Shown: positions 17,481 to 26,608, counted from the first letter of the stretch. The stretch is DNA of 63,177 nucleotides from DTU089 sp964421815 (GCA_964421815.1 CAYQYT010000012.1:1-63177), one strand, 5' to 3'. Notes: generated by a model not told the origin, from the letters alone. Numbers and translations: made by a program.

Positions 17481-18410
17481 CTATTGTAAAATTGTGCCGT
17501 CAGGTATGGGATGTCCTCTCAAGAAATCCGCCGCATTCATACGTTTTTTGCCCTCAAACTGAACCTGGGAAACAACTACCGCTTTGCCGTCACCGCAAAA
17601 AATTGCAAGTCCGTTTTTCAGGGTTTTTGTCTCCCCCGCTTTACCGCCTTTCAAATCATCTGAAACAGTTGAACCGAAAAGTTTTAAAGTTTTCCCCTCA
17701 AGGTGTGTCAAAGCAACGGGCCATGGGTCAAGTCCCCGTATCTTGTTATGAACATCACGGGAACTTTCATTGAAATCTACCGGTGACATTGTTTTATCGA
17801 GCATTGAAGCATACGTGCTTTCGCTGTCATTTTGCTTTACGGGAGTAACCGTTCCGTTTTCAATGGCAACGAGAGTTTTTATAAGCAGTTGCGCGCCCAT
17901 AGGCGCAAGTCTGTCAAAGAGTTCTCCCGCAGTTTCGTTCTCCCCTATTTCAGTTTTTTCAACAAGGAGCATATCCCCCGTATCAAGACCCTCGTCCATC
18001 TGCATGGATGTAACACCTGCATATTTTTCTCCCTCAAGGACGCACCGTTGAATAGGCGCGGCACCCCTGTATTTAGGAAGAATTGAACCATGAATATTGA
18101 TACAACCGTATTTTGTGTAATCCAAAAAATCTTTGGGAAGTATTTTTCCGTAGGCAACAACCACCACAATGTCCGGGTTAAGTTCCCGAAGAATCTCCAT
18201 TCCTTCGCCGTTCTTTAGTGTTTGCGGTTGAAAGACTTTTATACCATGTTTTTCTGCCTCCACTTTAACGGGAGGAGGCGTTAATATTGCTTTTCTGCCC
18301 ACGGGCTTATCCGGTTGAGTTACGACACCGCAAACCTCATAGCCGTTGTTAACAAGGGCTTGCAAAGGTTCCACCGCAAAATCGGGAGTACCCATATAAA
18401 GAACTTTCAT
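17481..18410 (-). CDS. fmt: Methionyl-tRNA formyltransferase
   Basis: The 309-residue enzyme formylates initiator Met-tRNA. It begins MKVLYMGTPDFAVEPL and has the formyl-donor motif INIHGSILPKYRGAAPIQ and the DTGDMLL segment, followed by the C-terminal OB-like tRNA-binding domain. An in-frame upstream extension of 23 codons lies inside def and is not conserved, so the ATG one base after the def stop was chosen. def-fmt pairing is typical because deformylase undoes the same modification. Confidence 0.95.
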   Translation of the reverse strand: MKVLYMGTPDFAVEPLQALVNNGYEVCGVVTQPDKPVGRKAILTPPPVKVEAEKHGIKVFQPQTLKNGEGMEILRELNPDIVVVVAYGKILPKDFLDYTKYGCINIHGSILPKYRGAAPIQRCVLEGEKYAGVTSMQMDEGLDTGDMLLVEKTEIGENETAGELFDRLAPMGAQLLIKTLVAIENGTVTPVKQNDSESTYASMLDKTMSPVDFNESSRDVHNKIRGLDPWPVALTHLEGKTLKLFGSTVSDDLKGGKAGETKTLKNGLAIFCGDGKAVVVSQVQFEGKKRMNAADFLRGHPIPDGTILQ

Positions 18411-18411
18411 A

Positions 18412-18891
18412 TTATTCACCGTCATTTCTGTGAAGTTGTTCACCCTCATCCAGTTTATCTTTATAAAGAATACCGTCAAGATGGTCTATTTCATGACAAA
18501 AGCATCTTGCCTTTAACTCCTCACCTTTGTAAAGGCACCATTTACCCTCCCTATTCTGTGCTTTAACCTTAACCACATTGGGTCTTGTAACAACACCGCA
18601 AAGTCCGGGTAGGGAGAGACATCCTTCGTTACCGGTCTGAGTGCCGTCTTCAAAGGTTATAACGGGATTTATAAGTTCAATATATTCGTTTCTGTCCTCG
18701 CTGACATCCATTACGACAACTCTTTTGAGAACGCCCACCTGGGGACCTGCAAGTCCCACTCCGCCGGAATGGTACATTGTTTCTTTCATATCGTCAAGAA
18801 GTTCAAAGAGTCTGTCATTGAACTCCGTAACCTCTCTTGATTTTTTTCTTAAAATCGGATCATCGTCAACTCTGATATTTCTAATTGCCAT
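18412..18891 (-). CDS. def: Peptide deformylase
   Basis: The 159-residue metalloenzyme removes the formyl group from nascent proteins. All three motifs are present: GVGLAGPQVG, EGCLSLPG (metal-binding Cys) and CHEIDHLDGIL (HExxH). Length is typical. It is followed by fmt with one base between stop and start. Confidence 0.95.
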   Translation of the reverse strand: MAIRNIRVDDDPILRKKSREVTEFNDRLFELLDDMKETMYHSGGVGLAGPQVGVLKRVVVMDVSEDRNEYIELINPVITFEDGTQTGNEGCLSLPGLCGVVTRPNVVKVKAQNREGKWCLYKGEELKARCFCHEIDHLDGILYKDKLDEGEQLHRNDGE

Positions 18892-18910
18892 TTTTCTCTT
18901 CCTTTGTTAG

Positions 18911-21364
18911 TTATGATAAGGGATTCATATCCAATGTAACGCTTGCCGCCGAGTATTTTGAGTTTTTCATATACTCTTTAAGCAGTTTTGACATCATTTC
19001 ACGGAAACGCTTGTTGTTCTTGCATTTCACAGTTATTACATTTCTGTATTTATTACTTATTTTTGAAACGCGGGGTTGCATGGGTCCCAGTAAATTGACT
19101 TTAACGTCGCTGTACTCACCCGTCACCGCGGATTTTAACATTTCAAAAAATGTGTTTGCACCGGAAACGGACTGATTTAACTGCTCACTTACAAAAGTTA
19201 GTCTGCAAATATCACAGAAGGGCGGATAAACCATACTTCTTCTAATGATTTCCTCTGTTTTATAAAAGGATTCATAATCCTGCTGTGCCGCAAGTTCTAT
19301 AATATCGTTATCGGGCAGCAGAGTTTGTATAAAAGCTCTGCCTTTGTAATCGCCTCGACCTGAACGTCCCACAACCTGAGTCAGCAAATCGAAGGCTTTT
19401 TCACTACTTCTGAAATCATCATTATAGAGTTGATGGTCTATGGAGATTACTCCCACAAGAGTAACCTTGGGAAAATCAAGTCCCTTTGCAACCATTTGGG
19501 TTCCTAAAAGGATGTCGTATTCACCCTTAGCAAATGCCGACAATTTATCTTGGTATGAGTACCTTGCCATAGTGGTATCCGCATCCATACGCAATATTCT
19601 TGCTTTGGGAAAAACGTTTTGAAGTTCTTCTTCAATTCGCTGTGTGCCGAACCCCAGATACCTTACTGTTTTTTCGTGACACTCGGGACAGGTATCAGTA
19701 AACACCCGGGAATAACCGCAATAATGACACATAAGGCGGTTGTTTGCGCTGTGATAAGTAAGAGATATACTGCAGTTTGGACATGTTAAAACTGTCTTAC
19801 AGGCACCGCAGGAGGCAAATGTGTTAAACCCACGTCGATTCATCAAAAGTATTGCTTGTTTATTGTCCTCAAGACATTCTTCAAGGGCTGTGTAAAGTTC
19901 ATTACTGATCGGGCCCTTGGTATCTGTTACATCGACTGTAACAACATCGGGAAGAACAGCCTTCCCGTATCTTTCAGTCAATTTCAAAAAATCGTATTTT
20001 CCGTCAACAGCATTTTTGTAAGACTCAATGGACGGCGTTGCAGATGAAAGCAACAAAAGTGCCTCATTATATGCACACCGAAAACGTGCAACATCTCTTG
20101 CGTGGTATCTTGGAGTCATTTCCGACTTATAAGTATGCTCCTGCTCCTCGTCGATTACAATTAAACCTAAATTTGAAAAGGGTGCAAAAACTGCCGACCG
20201 TGTGCCAATGGCGATTTTGGCTTCACCGCTTTTCACCCTTTTCCATTCGTCAATTCTTTCACCTGCTGAAAGTGCGCTATGGAACACCGCCACCTTATCA
20301 CCGAAATGTGAATAGAAAATGCCCAAGGTTTGAGGTGTGAGGGCAATTTCGGGAACCATTACTATAACATCCCTGCCGTCACTTACAACTTCTTCAATAA
20401 GTTTTAGAAAAACCTGAGTTTTTCCCGAACCCGTTACACCGAAAAGAAGCGCGGCGGAACCTTTACCGCTTCTATATTTTTCCAAGAGTTGATTGTATGC
20501 CCGATTTTGAGAAACTGTCAACTTAGGAGAGAAGACTCTCTCCTTGGACTTTTCATATTTGGGCTTGCGGTAAATCTCGCTGTCATAAAGTTCGGCATAG
20601 CCTTTTTTTACGATAGCATTTATTACTGCGGGAGTAACACCTGTAAAATAGCATACTTCTTTTACGGAAGCTCCCCCTATATCAAGAAGCAGTCTGACTA
20701 CGCTTTTTTGTTTCGGAGTAAGGGTTTGCAAAACTGTTTCGGCCTGTGTCTCATCAACCGCCAAGCGTACGTTTTTTACGGTTAAATCCCCTGTTTTTCG
20801 CTTTGCGTCTATATTTGTTGATAGCACACCGCTTTTAACAAGATTTTCAAGAATTTTACAATCAGAATTCAACCCCAAGTCTGAAAGAATTTTTTCTTTT
20901 TTAATGTATTTACATTTGTCCCTAAGATAATTGTAAATACGCAATTCATCATCCTTGAGTTTACTTATATCGTTCTCCGAAATATTGTTTGCCATATATG
21001 ACACAATGAAATTAAGACCTATACCGGCCGGAAGCACTGCCTTTGCCGCCTCGTAAAGAGTGCAAAAGGTTGTTTCTTTTAACCAAAAAACAAGTGAGAG
21101 CATTTCATCATTAAAAAGCGGCTCTTTATCAAGCACATCAATTAAAGATTTAAGTTTCCCGTTATTTTCAGATTCAAGAAGTGGCTTCACAGACAATATA
21201 AGCCCCTGTTTTTTTCGGTTACCGTTACCGAATGGCACCATAACCCTGCAACCGGTCACCGCTTGTTCTTCTAAATTCAATGGAATTTTATAAGAGTAAA
21301 CAGCGTCAAAATGGTATGCAAGACCCTCAACAGCTACCTCGGCTAAATAAGCACCGACACTCAT
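18911..21364 (-). CDS. priA: Primosomal protein N' (replication restart helicase)
   Basis: The 817-residue helicase reloads the replisome at stalled forks. It has an N-terminal DNA-binding domain, Walker A GVTGSGKTQVFLKL, the DEEQEH box, and a zinc-binding insert with four CxxC pairs (CGACKTVLTCPNC, CHYCGYS, CPEC), followed by helicase motifs V and VI (TQMVAKGLDFPKV, QVVGRSGR). It starts directly after rpoZ, in the standard order rpoZ-priA-def-fmt; the coaBC gene often found here is missing. Confidence 0.95.
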   Translation of the reverse strand: MSVGAYLAEVAVEGLAYHFDAVYSYKIPLNLEEQAVTGCRVMVPFGNGNRKKQGLILSVKPLLESENNGKLKSLIDVLDKEPLFNDEMLSLVFWLKETTFCTLYEAAKAVLPAGIGLNFIVSYMANNISENDISKLKDDELRIYNYLRDKCKYIKKEKILSDLGLNSDCKILENLVKSGVLSTNIDAKRKTGDLTVKNVRLAVDETQAETVLQTLTPKQKSVVRLLLDIGGASVKEVCYFTGVTPAVINAIVKKGYAELYDSEIYRKPKYEKSKERVFSPKLTVSQNRAYNQLLEKYRSGKGSAALLFGVTGSGKTQVFLKLIEEVVSDGRDVIVMVPEIALTPQTLGIFYSHFGDKVAVFHSALSAGERIDEWKRVKSGEAKIAIGTRSAVFAPFSNLGLIVIDEEQEHTYKSEMTPRYHARDVARFRCAYNEALLLLSSATPSIESYKNAVDGKYDFLKLTERYGKAVLPDVVTVDVTDTKGPISNELYTALEECLEDNKQAILLMNRRGFNTFASCGACKTVLTCPNCSISLTYHSANNRLMCHYCGYSRVFTDTCPECHEKTVRYLGFGTQRIEEELQNVFPKARILRMDADTTMARYSYQDKLSAFAKGEYDILLGTQMVAKGLDFPKVTLVGVISIDHQLYNDDFRSSEKAFDLLTQVVGRSGRGDYKGRAFIQTLLPDNDIIELAAQQDYESFYKTEEIIRRSMVYPPFCDICRLTFVSEQLNQSVSGANTFFEMLKSAVTGEYSDVKVNLLGPMQPRVSKISNKYRNVITVKCKNNKRFREMMSKLLKEYMKNSKYSAASVTLDMNPLS

Positions 21365-21366
21365 TG

Positions 21367-21576
21367 TTAAATATATGCGATTTCTTCGGGCTCAACAATT
21401 TTGTATTGACCGTCAAGAAGTTGATTGAGTGCATCACTAACGGGTTTTTCTGTCGTAACAATCTTTTCTTCAAGGTTTTTGTCAGAAATCTCACGAGCCA
21501 ACTTTGCAGTAGCTGTTACAAGGGAGTAACGGCTGATATGTCCTGTGAGAACTTTACTGAGATCTTGATTAAGCAT
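21367..21576 (-). CDS. rpoZ: RNA polymerase omega subunit
   Basis: The 69-residue protein has the omega pattern SRYSLVTATAKLAREISDK followed by KPVSDALNQLLDGQYKI. Omega helps assemble and stabilise RNA polymerase. It sits three bases downstream of gmk and two upstream of priA, the conserved position. Confidence 0.92.
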   Translation of the reverse strand: MLNQDLSKVLTGHISRYSLVTATAKLAREISDKNLEEKIVTTEKPVSDALNQLLDGQYKIVEPEEIAYI

Positions 21577-21579
21577 GAA

Positions 21580-22182
21580 TTATCTTCCTTTCGGGTTTAG
21601 TATATCATTTACAATGTCCTTCATATTACAGTAGCGTAATTTCTCACATTCTAAAATGTGAGATATTTGCTCCGAACAAAGTTCAACATCGTTATTTACA
21701 ACAACATAATCGTATTCACATGCTCTTGAAAGTTCTTGCTTTGCAGTTTCAAAACGCCTACGGAAGCTATCCTCCGTTTCCGTTCCCCTGCCCCTCAAAC
21801 GTCTTTCAAGTTCTTCCATTGAGGGAGGTATAATAAATATGGAAACTGCTTCCGGCATTACTTTCCTGATATTGCCGGCACCCTCAACCTCAATTTTCAA
21901 AAGTATGCATCCGCCTTTGTCAATATGTTTTTCCACTTCCGACTTGGGCGTTCCGTAATAATTATCGTTATAAAGGGTATATTCAAGAAAATACCCCTCT
22001 TCGATTCTCTTTTCAAAGGTATTTTTATCAATAAAATAATAGTCTATACCGTCTTTTTCATCCTCACGCATGGGACGGGTGGTAGCAGAAACGGTTTTCT
22101 CAAAAGAGAAGTCTTTTTCCTTTAATTTTTCTAAAACGGTATCTTTCCCCGAACCGGACGGACCGGAGAGAACCACAAGCAT
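21580..22182 (-). CDS. gmk: Guanylate kinase
   Basis: The 200-residue enzyme phosphorylates GMP to GDP. The P-loop is LSGPSGSGKDT and the GMP-binding region TTRPMREDEKDGIDYYFI follows. An upstream in-frame start would add 15 residues overlapping remA, but GAAGGG eight bases before the ATG at 22182 fixes the start there, four bases after the remA stop. Confidence 0.95.
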   Translation of the reverse strand: MLVVLSGPSGSGKDTVLEKLKEKDFSFEKTVSATTRPMREDEKDGIDYYFIDKNTFEKRIEEGYFLEYTLYNDNYYGTPKSEVEKHIDKGGCILLKIEVEGAGNIRKVMPEAVSIFIIPPSMEELERRLRGRGTETEDSFRRRFETAKQELSRACEYDYVVVNNDVELCSEQISHILECEKLRYCNMKDIVNDILNPKGR

Positions 22183-22186
22183 ACCT

Positions 22187-22453
22187 TTACCCTTCAAAGC
22201 CAAAATCCCGTCCTCCTTTTTGGTCATTAAACCTTGTAAGCAACTGCTCGGCGGATAAAAACGACAACACTACATTATCGCTATCCGTAACAATAACACC
22301 CTTTGTTTTCCTGCCGTGTGTTGCATCAATAAGTCTTGCTCTTTCACGACCTTCTTGAATCATTCGCTTAGCAGGAGCGGAATCGGGGCTTATTATGGCA
22401 ATTACTCTGTCCGCATTTATAAGGTTACCGAAACCGATATTTACAAGCTTCAT
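22187..22453 (-). CDS. remA: Extracellular matrix regulator RemA (DUF370)
   Basis: The 88-residue protein begins MKLVNIGFGNLINADRVIAI and contains PDSAPAKRMIQEGRERARLIDATHGRKTKGVIV, the DUF370/RemA signature. In Bacillus RemA is a DNA-binding regulator of matrix genes; here the target is unknown. It lies between yicC and gmk, the conserved neighbourhood. Confidence 0.92.
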   Translation of the reverse strand: MKLVNIGFGNLINADRVIAIISPDSAPAKRMIQEGRERARLIDATHGRKTKGVIVTDSDNVVLSFLSAEQLLTRFNDQKGGRDFGFEG

Positions 22454-22462
22454 ACAATCACC

Positions 22463-23341
22463 TTATTCAATATTTTGAATTTGTTCCCTGATTTTTTCAA
22501 CTTCGGCTTTAATATCAATAACTCTGCGTGCAATATCAACATCCTGTGCTTTTGAGCCTATGGTGTTTGCCTCGCGGTTTATTTCCTGAACAAGAAAATC
22601 CAATTTTCTTCCTACTGCATCCTTGGCATCAAGCATTGTGTGAAGTTGGTCAATATGACTTCTTAATCTAACGGTTTCTTCCGCAACAGCAACCTTGTCC
22701 GCGTAAATTGCCGCTTCCGTCAGAAGTCTTGCTTCGTCAACCTGAGTATCGCCTAAAACGGTCTTCATTCTTTCAAGAAGTTTTTCTGAATATGCTTTTA
22801 CGGTTTCCGGTGAGCGTTCTTCAATATAGGCAACATTTTCGATTATTGCGTCCGCTCTTGAAAGCACATCCGCTTTGAGTTTTTCGCCTTCAACCTCACG
22901 CATCTTAATAAATTCACTAAGTGCACCCTCAACCGCAATTTTCACTTTTTCCCACAAAGCTTCTTCATCAACGGGAGCTTTTGTTACGGAAAAAACATCG
23001 GAAAAACGAGCAAGCGAAAGCGCAGTTAAATCATTTTTGATTTCAAACTTTTCGGAAAGCTCGGAAACGGCTTTAACATAACCTGCGGCAAGAGGTTCAT
23101 TTATGCTTACAACAACACTTTCGTCCGCAGTTGTTTCAATTTGCAGTGAACACTCAACCTTACCACGAGAGATTTCTGTTGAAAGCAAGGATTTCACCTT
23201 TTCTTCAAGAAATGAAAATGTCCTCGGAATCTTTGCATAGAAATCAAAATACCTGTTATTTACGCTTTTTATCTCTACCGTGATATTGTAACCCTCAACA
23301 GAAAGCTGTGTTCTGCCGAAACCTGTCATACTTCTAATCAT
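22463..23341 (-). CDS. yicC: YicC/YloC family endoribonuclease
   Basis: The 292-residue protein begins MIRSMTGFGRTQ, and its C-terminus has the family motif RKLDFLVQEINREANTIGSKAQD. Members are Mn-dependent endoribonucleases that act in RNA turnover. It is the first gene of the long operon running down to spoVM and has a near-consensus promoter directly upstream. Confidence 0.92.
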   Translation of the reverse strand: MIRSMTGFGRTQLSVEGYNITVEIKSVNNRYFDFYAKIPRTFSFLEEKVKSLLSTEISRGKVECSLQIETTADESVVVSINEPLAAGYVKAVSELSEKFEIKNDLTALSLARFSDVFSVTKAPVDEEALWEKVKIAVEGALSEFIKMREVEGEKLKADVLSRADAIIENVAYIEERSPETVKAYSEKLLERMKTVLGDTQVDEARLLTEAAIYADKVAVAEETVRLRSHIDQLHTMLDAKDAVGRKLDFLVQEINREANTIGSKAQDVDIARRVIDIKAEVEKIREQIQNIE

Positions 23342-23369
23342 ATTTTCGCCCCAAAAAAATTATTTACCT

Positions 23370-23398
23370 ATTATACTAAATAGACTGAAAAATGTCAA
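23370..23398 (-). promoter_or_regulatory. Consensus promoter of the yicC-to-spoVM operon
   Basis: On the minus strand TTGACA (23393-23398), exactly 17 bases, and TATAAT (23370-23375) form a perfect sigma-A promoter about 30 bases before the yicC start. Its -35 box reaches to two bases from the rluB stop. It probably drives about 13 kb of housekeeping genes. Confidence 0.88.
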
Positions 23399-23399
23399 T

Positions 23400-24119
23400 T
23401 TATTGACTTTGCAGACGATGAACCTCATCCTCGGTAAGTTCTCGCCATTTCCCCACCTTGAGCATACCCAATTTAATTGAGCCTATTGCATTTCTTTTGA
23501 GCCTGATAACATCAAGGCTTACGCTCTCACACATTTTGCGAATCTGTCTGTTTCTTCCCTCGTAAATAGTAATTTCAAAAACGCTTCTTTCGGCTGATTT
23601 TTCAACAACTCTTACAGATGCGGGTAAAGTGTCTCTGCCGTCTCCCTCGATATCTATTCCGTTTTCAAGTTTTTCTATTTGGGCATCGTTTATATTTGAA
23701 CGCACAGTTACCCGATATGTTTTGGGAACATGTTTTCTCGGATGCATTACCGCGTTTGCAAATTCACCGTCATTAGTAAGGAGCAAAAGCCCCTCCGAAT
23801 CCCTGTCAAGCCGTCCTACGGGATAAACAGTTGCACCAACGTCCTGCACCAATTCCGCAACACATTTACGTCCCAATTCATCACTCATAGTCGTAACATA
23901 TCCGCGGGGTTTATTTAACATTATATAGTATTTCTGTTTCACGGCAACAACCTTTTTACCGCTGACCGTTACCGTGTCTTTTTTAGGGTCGATTTTATCA
24001 CCCACAACGGCAATTTTGCCGTTTACTTTAACTTTACCGGCATTGATAAGTTCTTCCGACTTTCTTCTGGAAGCAACGGAACATTCCGATAAATATTTTT
24101 GTAATCTTACAAGAGCCAT
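23400..24119 (-). CDS. rluB: Ribosomal large-subunit pseudouridine synthase (RluB/RsuA family)
   Basis: The 239-residue enzyme has an N-terminal S4 RNA-binding domain (RLQKYLSECSVASRRKSEELINAGKVKVNG) and the catalytic motif GRLDRDSEGLLLLTNDG with its Asp, then EGRNRQIRKM. It converts a uridine in 23S rRNA to pseudouridine. It lies nine bases downstream of dacF. Confidence 0.92.
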   Translation of the reverse strand: MALVRLQKYLSECSVASRRKSEELINAGKVKVNGKIAVVGDKIDPKKDTVTVSGKKVVAVKQKYYIMLNKPRGYVTTMSDELGRKCVAELVQDVGATVYPVGRLDRDSEGLLLLTNDGEFANAVMHPRKHVPKTYRVTVRSNINDAQIEKLENGIDIEGDGRDTLPASVRVVEKSAERSVFEITIYEGRNRQIRKMCESVSLDVIRLKRNAIGSIKLGMLKVGKWRELTEDEVHRLQSQ

Positions 24120-24127
24120 AATTCTTC

Positions 24128-25270
24128 CTATCTGTTTTTACTTCTAAAATAATTTTTTATTATGCCCCAAAAGGATTTTGGTTTTTCTTTTTCGGTAAAA
24201 TTCATTGGCGCATTTTCCGTGCTTAGCAATTTACTTTCGCACAAAAGCACCCCGTCCGTTGAATAGACCTTAACCGCTCCGACTACGTCCCCCTTTTTCA
24301 CACCGGAATAAAGGAAGTTTTCATGTGTCACGAACTTTTGTGTATCAAGTTCCTTTACGGAAGTGTAAATTAAATCCCTTTCAAGTTTTACATTAACCCA
24401 CTTTTTATCGGAACCTACAACATTTATTTTAATGTTTCCGGTATCAAAATTTTCCTTATATGCCTTAACTTTTTCAAAACCATATTCCATAAGTTTTTTA
24501 TGGTCATTCCAATCATCGGGGGCACAAAGTGTTACTGCAACAAGGGTAACACCATCCCTTTCGGCGGCTGTTACAAGGCAACGTCCCGATGCTTTTGTGA
24601 AGCCCGTCTTTATACCGAAAGCGCCTTCAAATGAATTCAGAAACTTATTGTGATTTGAAAATGTACGTTCATATTCCGGGTTTCCGTAAGAAACTCTTAT
24701 TGAAGTTTGGGAACAAATACTGCGAAACTCTTTATTTTTTATTGCCGCACTTCCCAAAATCGCCATATCGTAAGCGGTTGAGTAATGTCCCTCATCCGTG
24801 AGACCTGACGGATTTTTAAAAGAAGTGTCCGTCATACCCAACTCTTTTGCTTTTTTGTTCATTAAATCAACAAACTTTTCCATTGATCCGCAAATTGCCG
24901 TCGAGGTTACATTTGCCGCGTCGTTTCCGCTTTCAAGAAGCATGCCGTAAACAAGGGTCCTTAAAGTAATTTTATCTCCGTCTTTAAGGCCGATTGATGT
25001 ACCCTCAACGCGAATATCAACATCTTTTACGGTTACGCTGTTATCAAGTTTTCCCGACTCAATAGCAAGCAACGATGTCATTATTTTTGTTGTACTTGCC
25101 ATCCCCCGTATTTCATGAGCATTTTTCTCGTAAATAATCTCATTTGTATCGGCATTTATCAATACCGCTGACTTAGCCGACAGGGAAAAATCCTGTGCAC
25201 TTACATTTATACACAGAAAGCAGAACATAAACAAAAAAACAACTAAGAATACTGTAAATTTTTTTAGCAA
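24128..25270 (-). CDS. D-alanyl-D-alanine carboxypeptidase (DacF-like)
   Basis: The 380-residue exported enzyme has a signal peptide (KFTVFLVVFLFMFCFLCINVSA) and the motifs STTK (MASTTKIMTSL), SGN (LESGNDAANV) and KTG (GIKTGFTKASG), then the C-terminal beta domain. The tail is short and basic without a clear second membrane segment, unlike the paralogue at 8011-9423. Its place next to the ytfJ and scp genes fits sporulation-linked DacF in Clostridia. The start is TTG, and its ribosome binding site is part of a hairpin (25275-25310). Confidence 0.9.
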   Translation of the reverse strand: MLKKFTVFLVVFLFMFCFLCINVSAQDFSLSAKSAVLINADTNEIIYEKNAHEIRGMASTTKIMTSLLAIESGKLDNSVTVKDVDIRVEGTSIGLKDGDKITLRTLVYGMLLESGNDAANVTSTAICGSMEKFVDLMNKKAKELGMTDTSFKNPSGLTDEGHYSTAYDMAILGSAAIKNKEFRSICSQTSIRVSYGNPEYERTFSNHNKFLNSFEGAFGIKTGFTKASGRCLVTAAERDGVTLVAVTLCAPDDWNDHKKLMEYGFEKVKAYKENFDTGNIKINVVGSDKKWVNVKLERDLIYTSVKELDTQKFVTHENFLYSGVKKGDVVGAVKVYSTDGVLLCESKLLSTENAPMNFTEKEKPKSFWGIIKNYFRSKNR

Positions 25271-25274
25271 AAGT

Positions 25275-25310
25275 AACCACCCGCTTTCAAATAATAATAT
25301 GCAGGTGGTT
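25275..25310 (-). promoter_or_regulatory. Hairpin covering the dacF ribosome binding site
   Basis: Seven-base perfect arms AACCACC and GGTGGTT face each other over a 22-base loop between ytfJ and dacF. On the minus strand the downstream arm contains the GGGTGG sequence that serves as the dacF Shine-Dalgarno site, followed by a short T run. It may act as a leaky terminator of ytfJ and hide the ribosome binding site. Confidence 0.5.
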
Positions 25311-25331
25311 ATATTGTAATGATTTTATAGT

Positions 25332-25715
25332 TTATTCTTCAACCGTATCCTCTTTTTTCTTGCTTGTAAGTTTTGTAACCTTATCAAACATTTCGGGAAC
25401 AAGGCTAACCGCTCTTTCAACGGCATTGTCGTTTGAAACAATGTGTTTGATGGAAACTTCACCGTCTTTTACAACGAGAAAAGCAACGGGGTTAATTGTA
25501 ATACCTGCACCGCCTGCACCGCCGAAAAGTTCAACGTTGTTCTTTGAGGGAAAATCCGAACCGCCGGATGCAAAACCGTATGTAACCTTTGATACGGGGA
25601 TTATTGTAAGACCGTCGGGAAGATTGATGGGATCGCCTATAATAGTGCTTACATCAACTAAATCCCTTACTTTTTCAATTGTTGTCTGAAGAATTCCGTT
25701 TGCTGATTTTTCCAT
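25332..25715 (-). CDS. ytfJ: GerW family sporulation protein (YtfJ)
   Basis: The 127-residue protein has the conserved centre VSTIIGDPINLPDGLTIIPVSKVTYGFASGGSDF and a Gly-rich GGAGGAGITINPVAFLVV, characteristic of YtfJ/GerW. In Bacillus GerW is needed for spore germination in response to alanine. The C-terminal tail is charged. It is followed by dacF and preceded by the DUF2953 gene, a common sporulation-linked group. Confidence 0.9.
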   Translation of the reverse strand: MEKSANGILQTTIEKVRDLVDVSTIIGDPINLPDGLTIIPVSKVTYGFASGGSDFPSKNNVELFGGAGGAGITINPVAFLVVKDGEVSIKHIVSNDNAVERAVSLVPEMFDKVTKLTSKKKEDTVEE

Positions 25716-25744
25716 AATGGATACACCGTCCTTATATATTAAGT

Positions 25745-26578
25745 TTATTTAATAACATTTTCATTTTCCGCCGAAACAGTCGGGGTATTTTTATTCTTGT
25801 CCGTTTTCGGTTGAGAAATCATTTTACTTTTATCACTTTTCTTTTTAGAAAAGATAATTTTAAAGAGAATTTTAAATACCAACTGCAACGCCAAAACAAC
25901 CGCGGCATTGGTAACTTTTATTGGGATTATATGAACTTTTGCATAAGCCTCTGCTTTGGATTTTGTTGCAAGAAAATCGGGGCTTATGTCAAAATCATAT
26001 TTCTTCACTTTACAAGTAGAAACAAGTTTACCCAATATGGGATAAACCCAAGAACATAACTTTCCGTGCTTTATAGCCGTATCTGCGGCATCATTACCCG
26101 CTGTTATCATTGTAATATAAAGTTCGTCCATTGTAAAGGTTTTGTACAATTTTCCGAAGAATCCGTTCAAAGATTTTCCTAAATCCCGAAGCATCTTTTC
26201 AAGACCGTCGTAGCCGTGGTCAAGATATAACTGCTTTAAAAGACTGTTACCCTGTTTTTTGGGCTTGTTTGGTTCAGTATTCTCTGCTTTTGCGTTCTCG
26301 TCAGGAGTCGAAGTATCGCTAACATTCTCTGTATCAGCAGTTGTTTCTTCGGCTTTTGTCTTTTCTTCCTTAGGCTTCTTTTCTTTTTTTGGTTTCTTTT
26401 CTTTTTTTGGTTTCTTTTCTTTCTTTGGTTTTGACGTATCAACAACCGGAATATCAAGAAAAAGATATTTAATTCTCACCACGGTTTTTTCACCGTATTC
26501 AAAAATCACAGTCAGTTTTATGCAAAATAAAACAACAATGAAAAGAATTATACCTAACAGGGTATATAAGACCGGCAT
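25745..26578 (-). CDS. DUF2953 domain-containing protein
   Basis: The 277-residue protein starts with one membrane segment (LYTLLGIILFIVVLFCIKLTVIF), then a highly charged Lys/Glu/Pro linker, and a C-terminal DUF2953 part (YITMITAGNDAADTAIKHGKLCSW). DUF2953 proteins commonly neighbour ytfJ in sporulating Firmicutes; the function is unknown. The linker contains a KPKKEK-type repeat encoded by tandem 18-bp units (26373-26426), which could vary in copy number. Confidence 0.75.
   Translation of the reverse strand: MPVLYTLLGIILFIVVLFCIKLTVIFEYGEKTVVRIKYLFLDIPVVDTSKPKKEKKPKKEKKPKKEKKPKEEKTKAEETTADTENVSDTSTPDENAKAENTEPNKPKKQGNSLLKQLYLDHGYDGLEKMLRDLGKSLNGFFGKLYKTFTMDELYITMITAGNDAADTAIKHGKLCSWVYPILGKLVSTCKVKKYDFDISPDFLATKSKAEAYAKVHIIPIKVTNAAVVLALQLVFKILFKIIFSKKKSDKSKMISQPKTDKNKNTPTVSAENENVIK
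26373..26426. repeat. Three tandem 18-bp repeats inside the DUF2953 gene
   Basis: Three units beginning GGYTTC and continuing with T-rich sequence, at 26373, 26391 and 26409, encode a repeated KPKKEK pattern on the minus strand. The third unit has one substitution relative to the second. The array is in frame, so a change of copy number would lengthen or shorten the charged linker. Confidence 0.8.
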
Positions 26579-26608
26579 TGCACCACCCCCTTATTTTGAA
26601 TATTAGTT

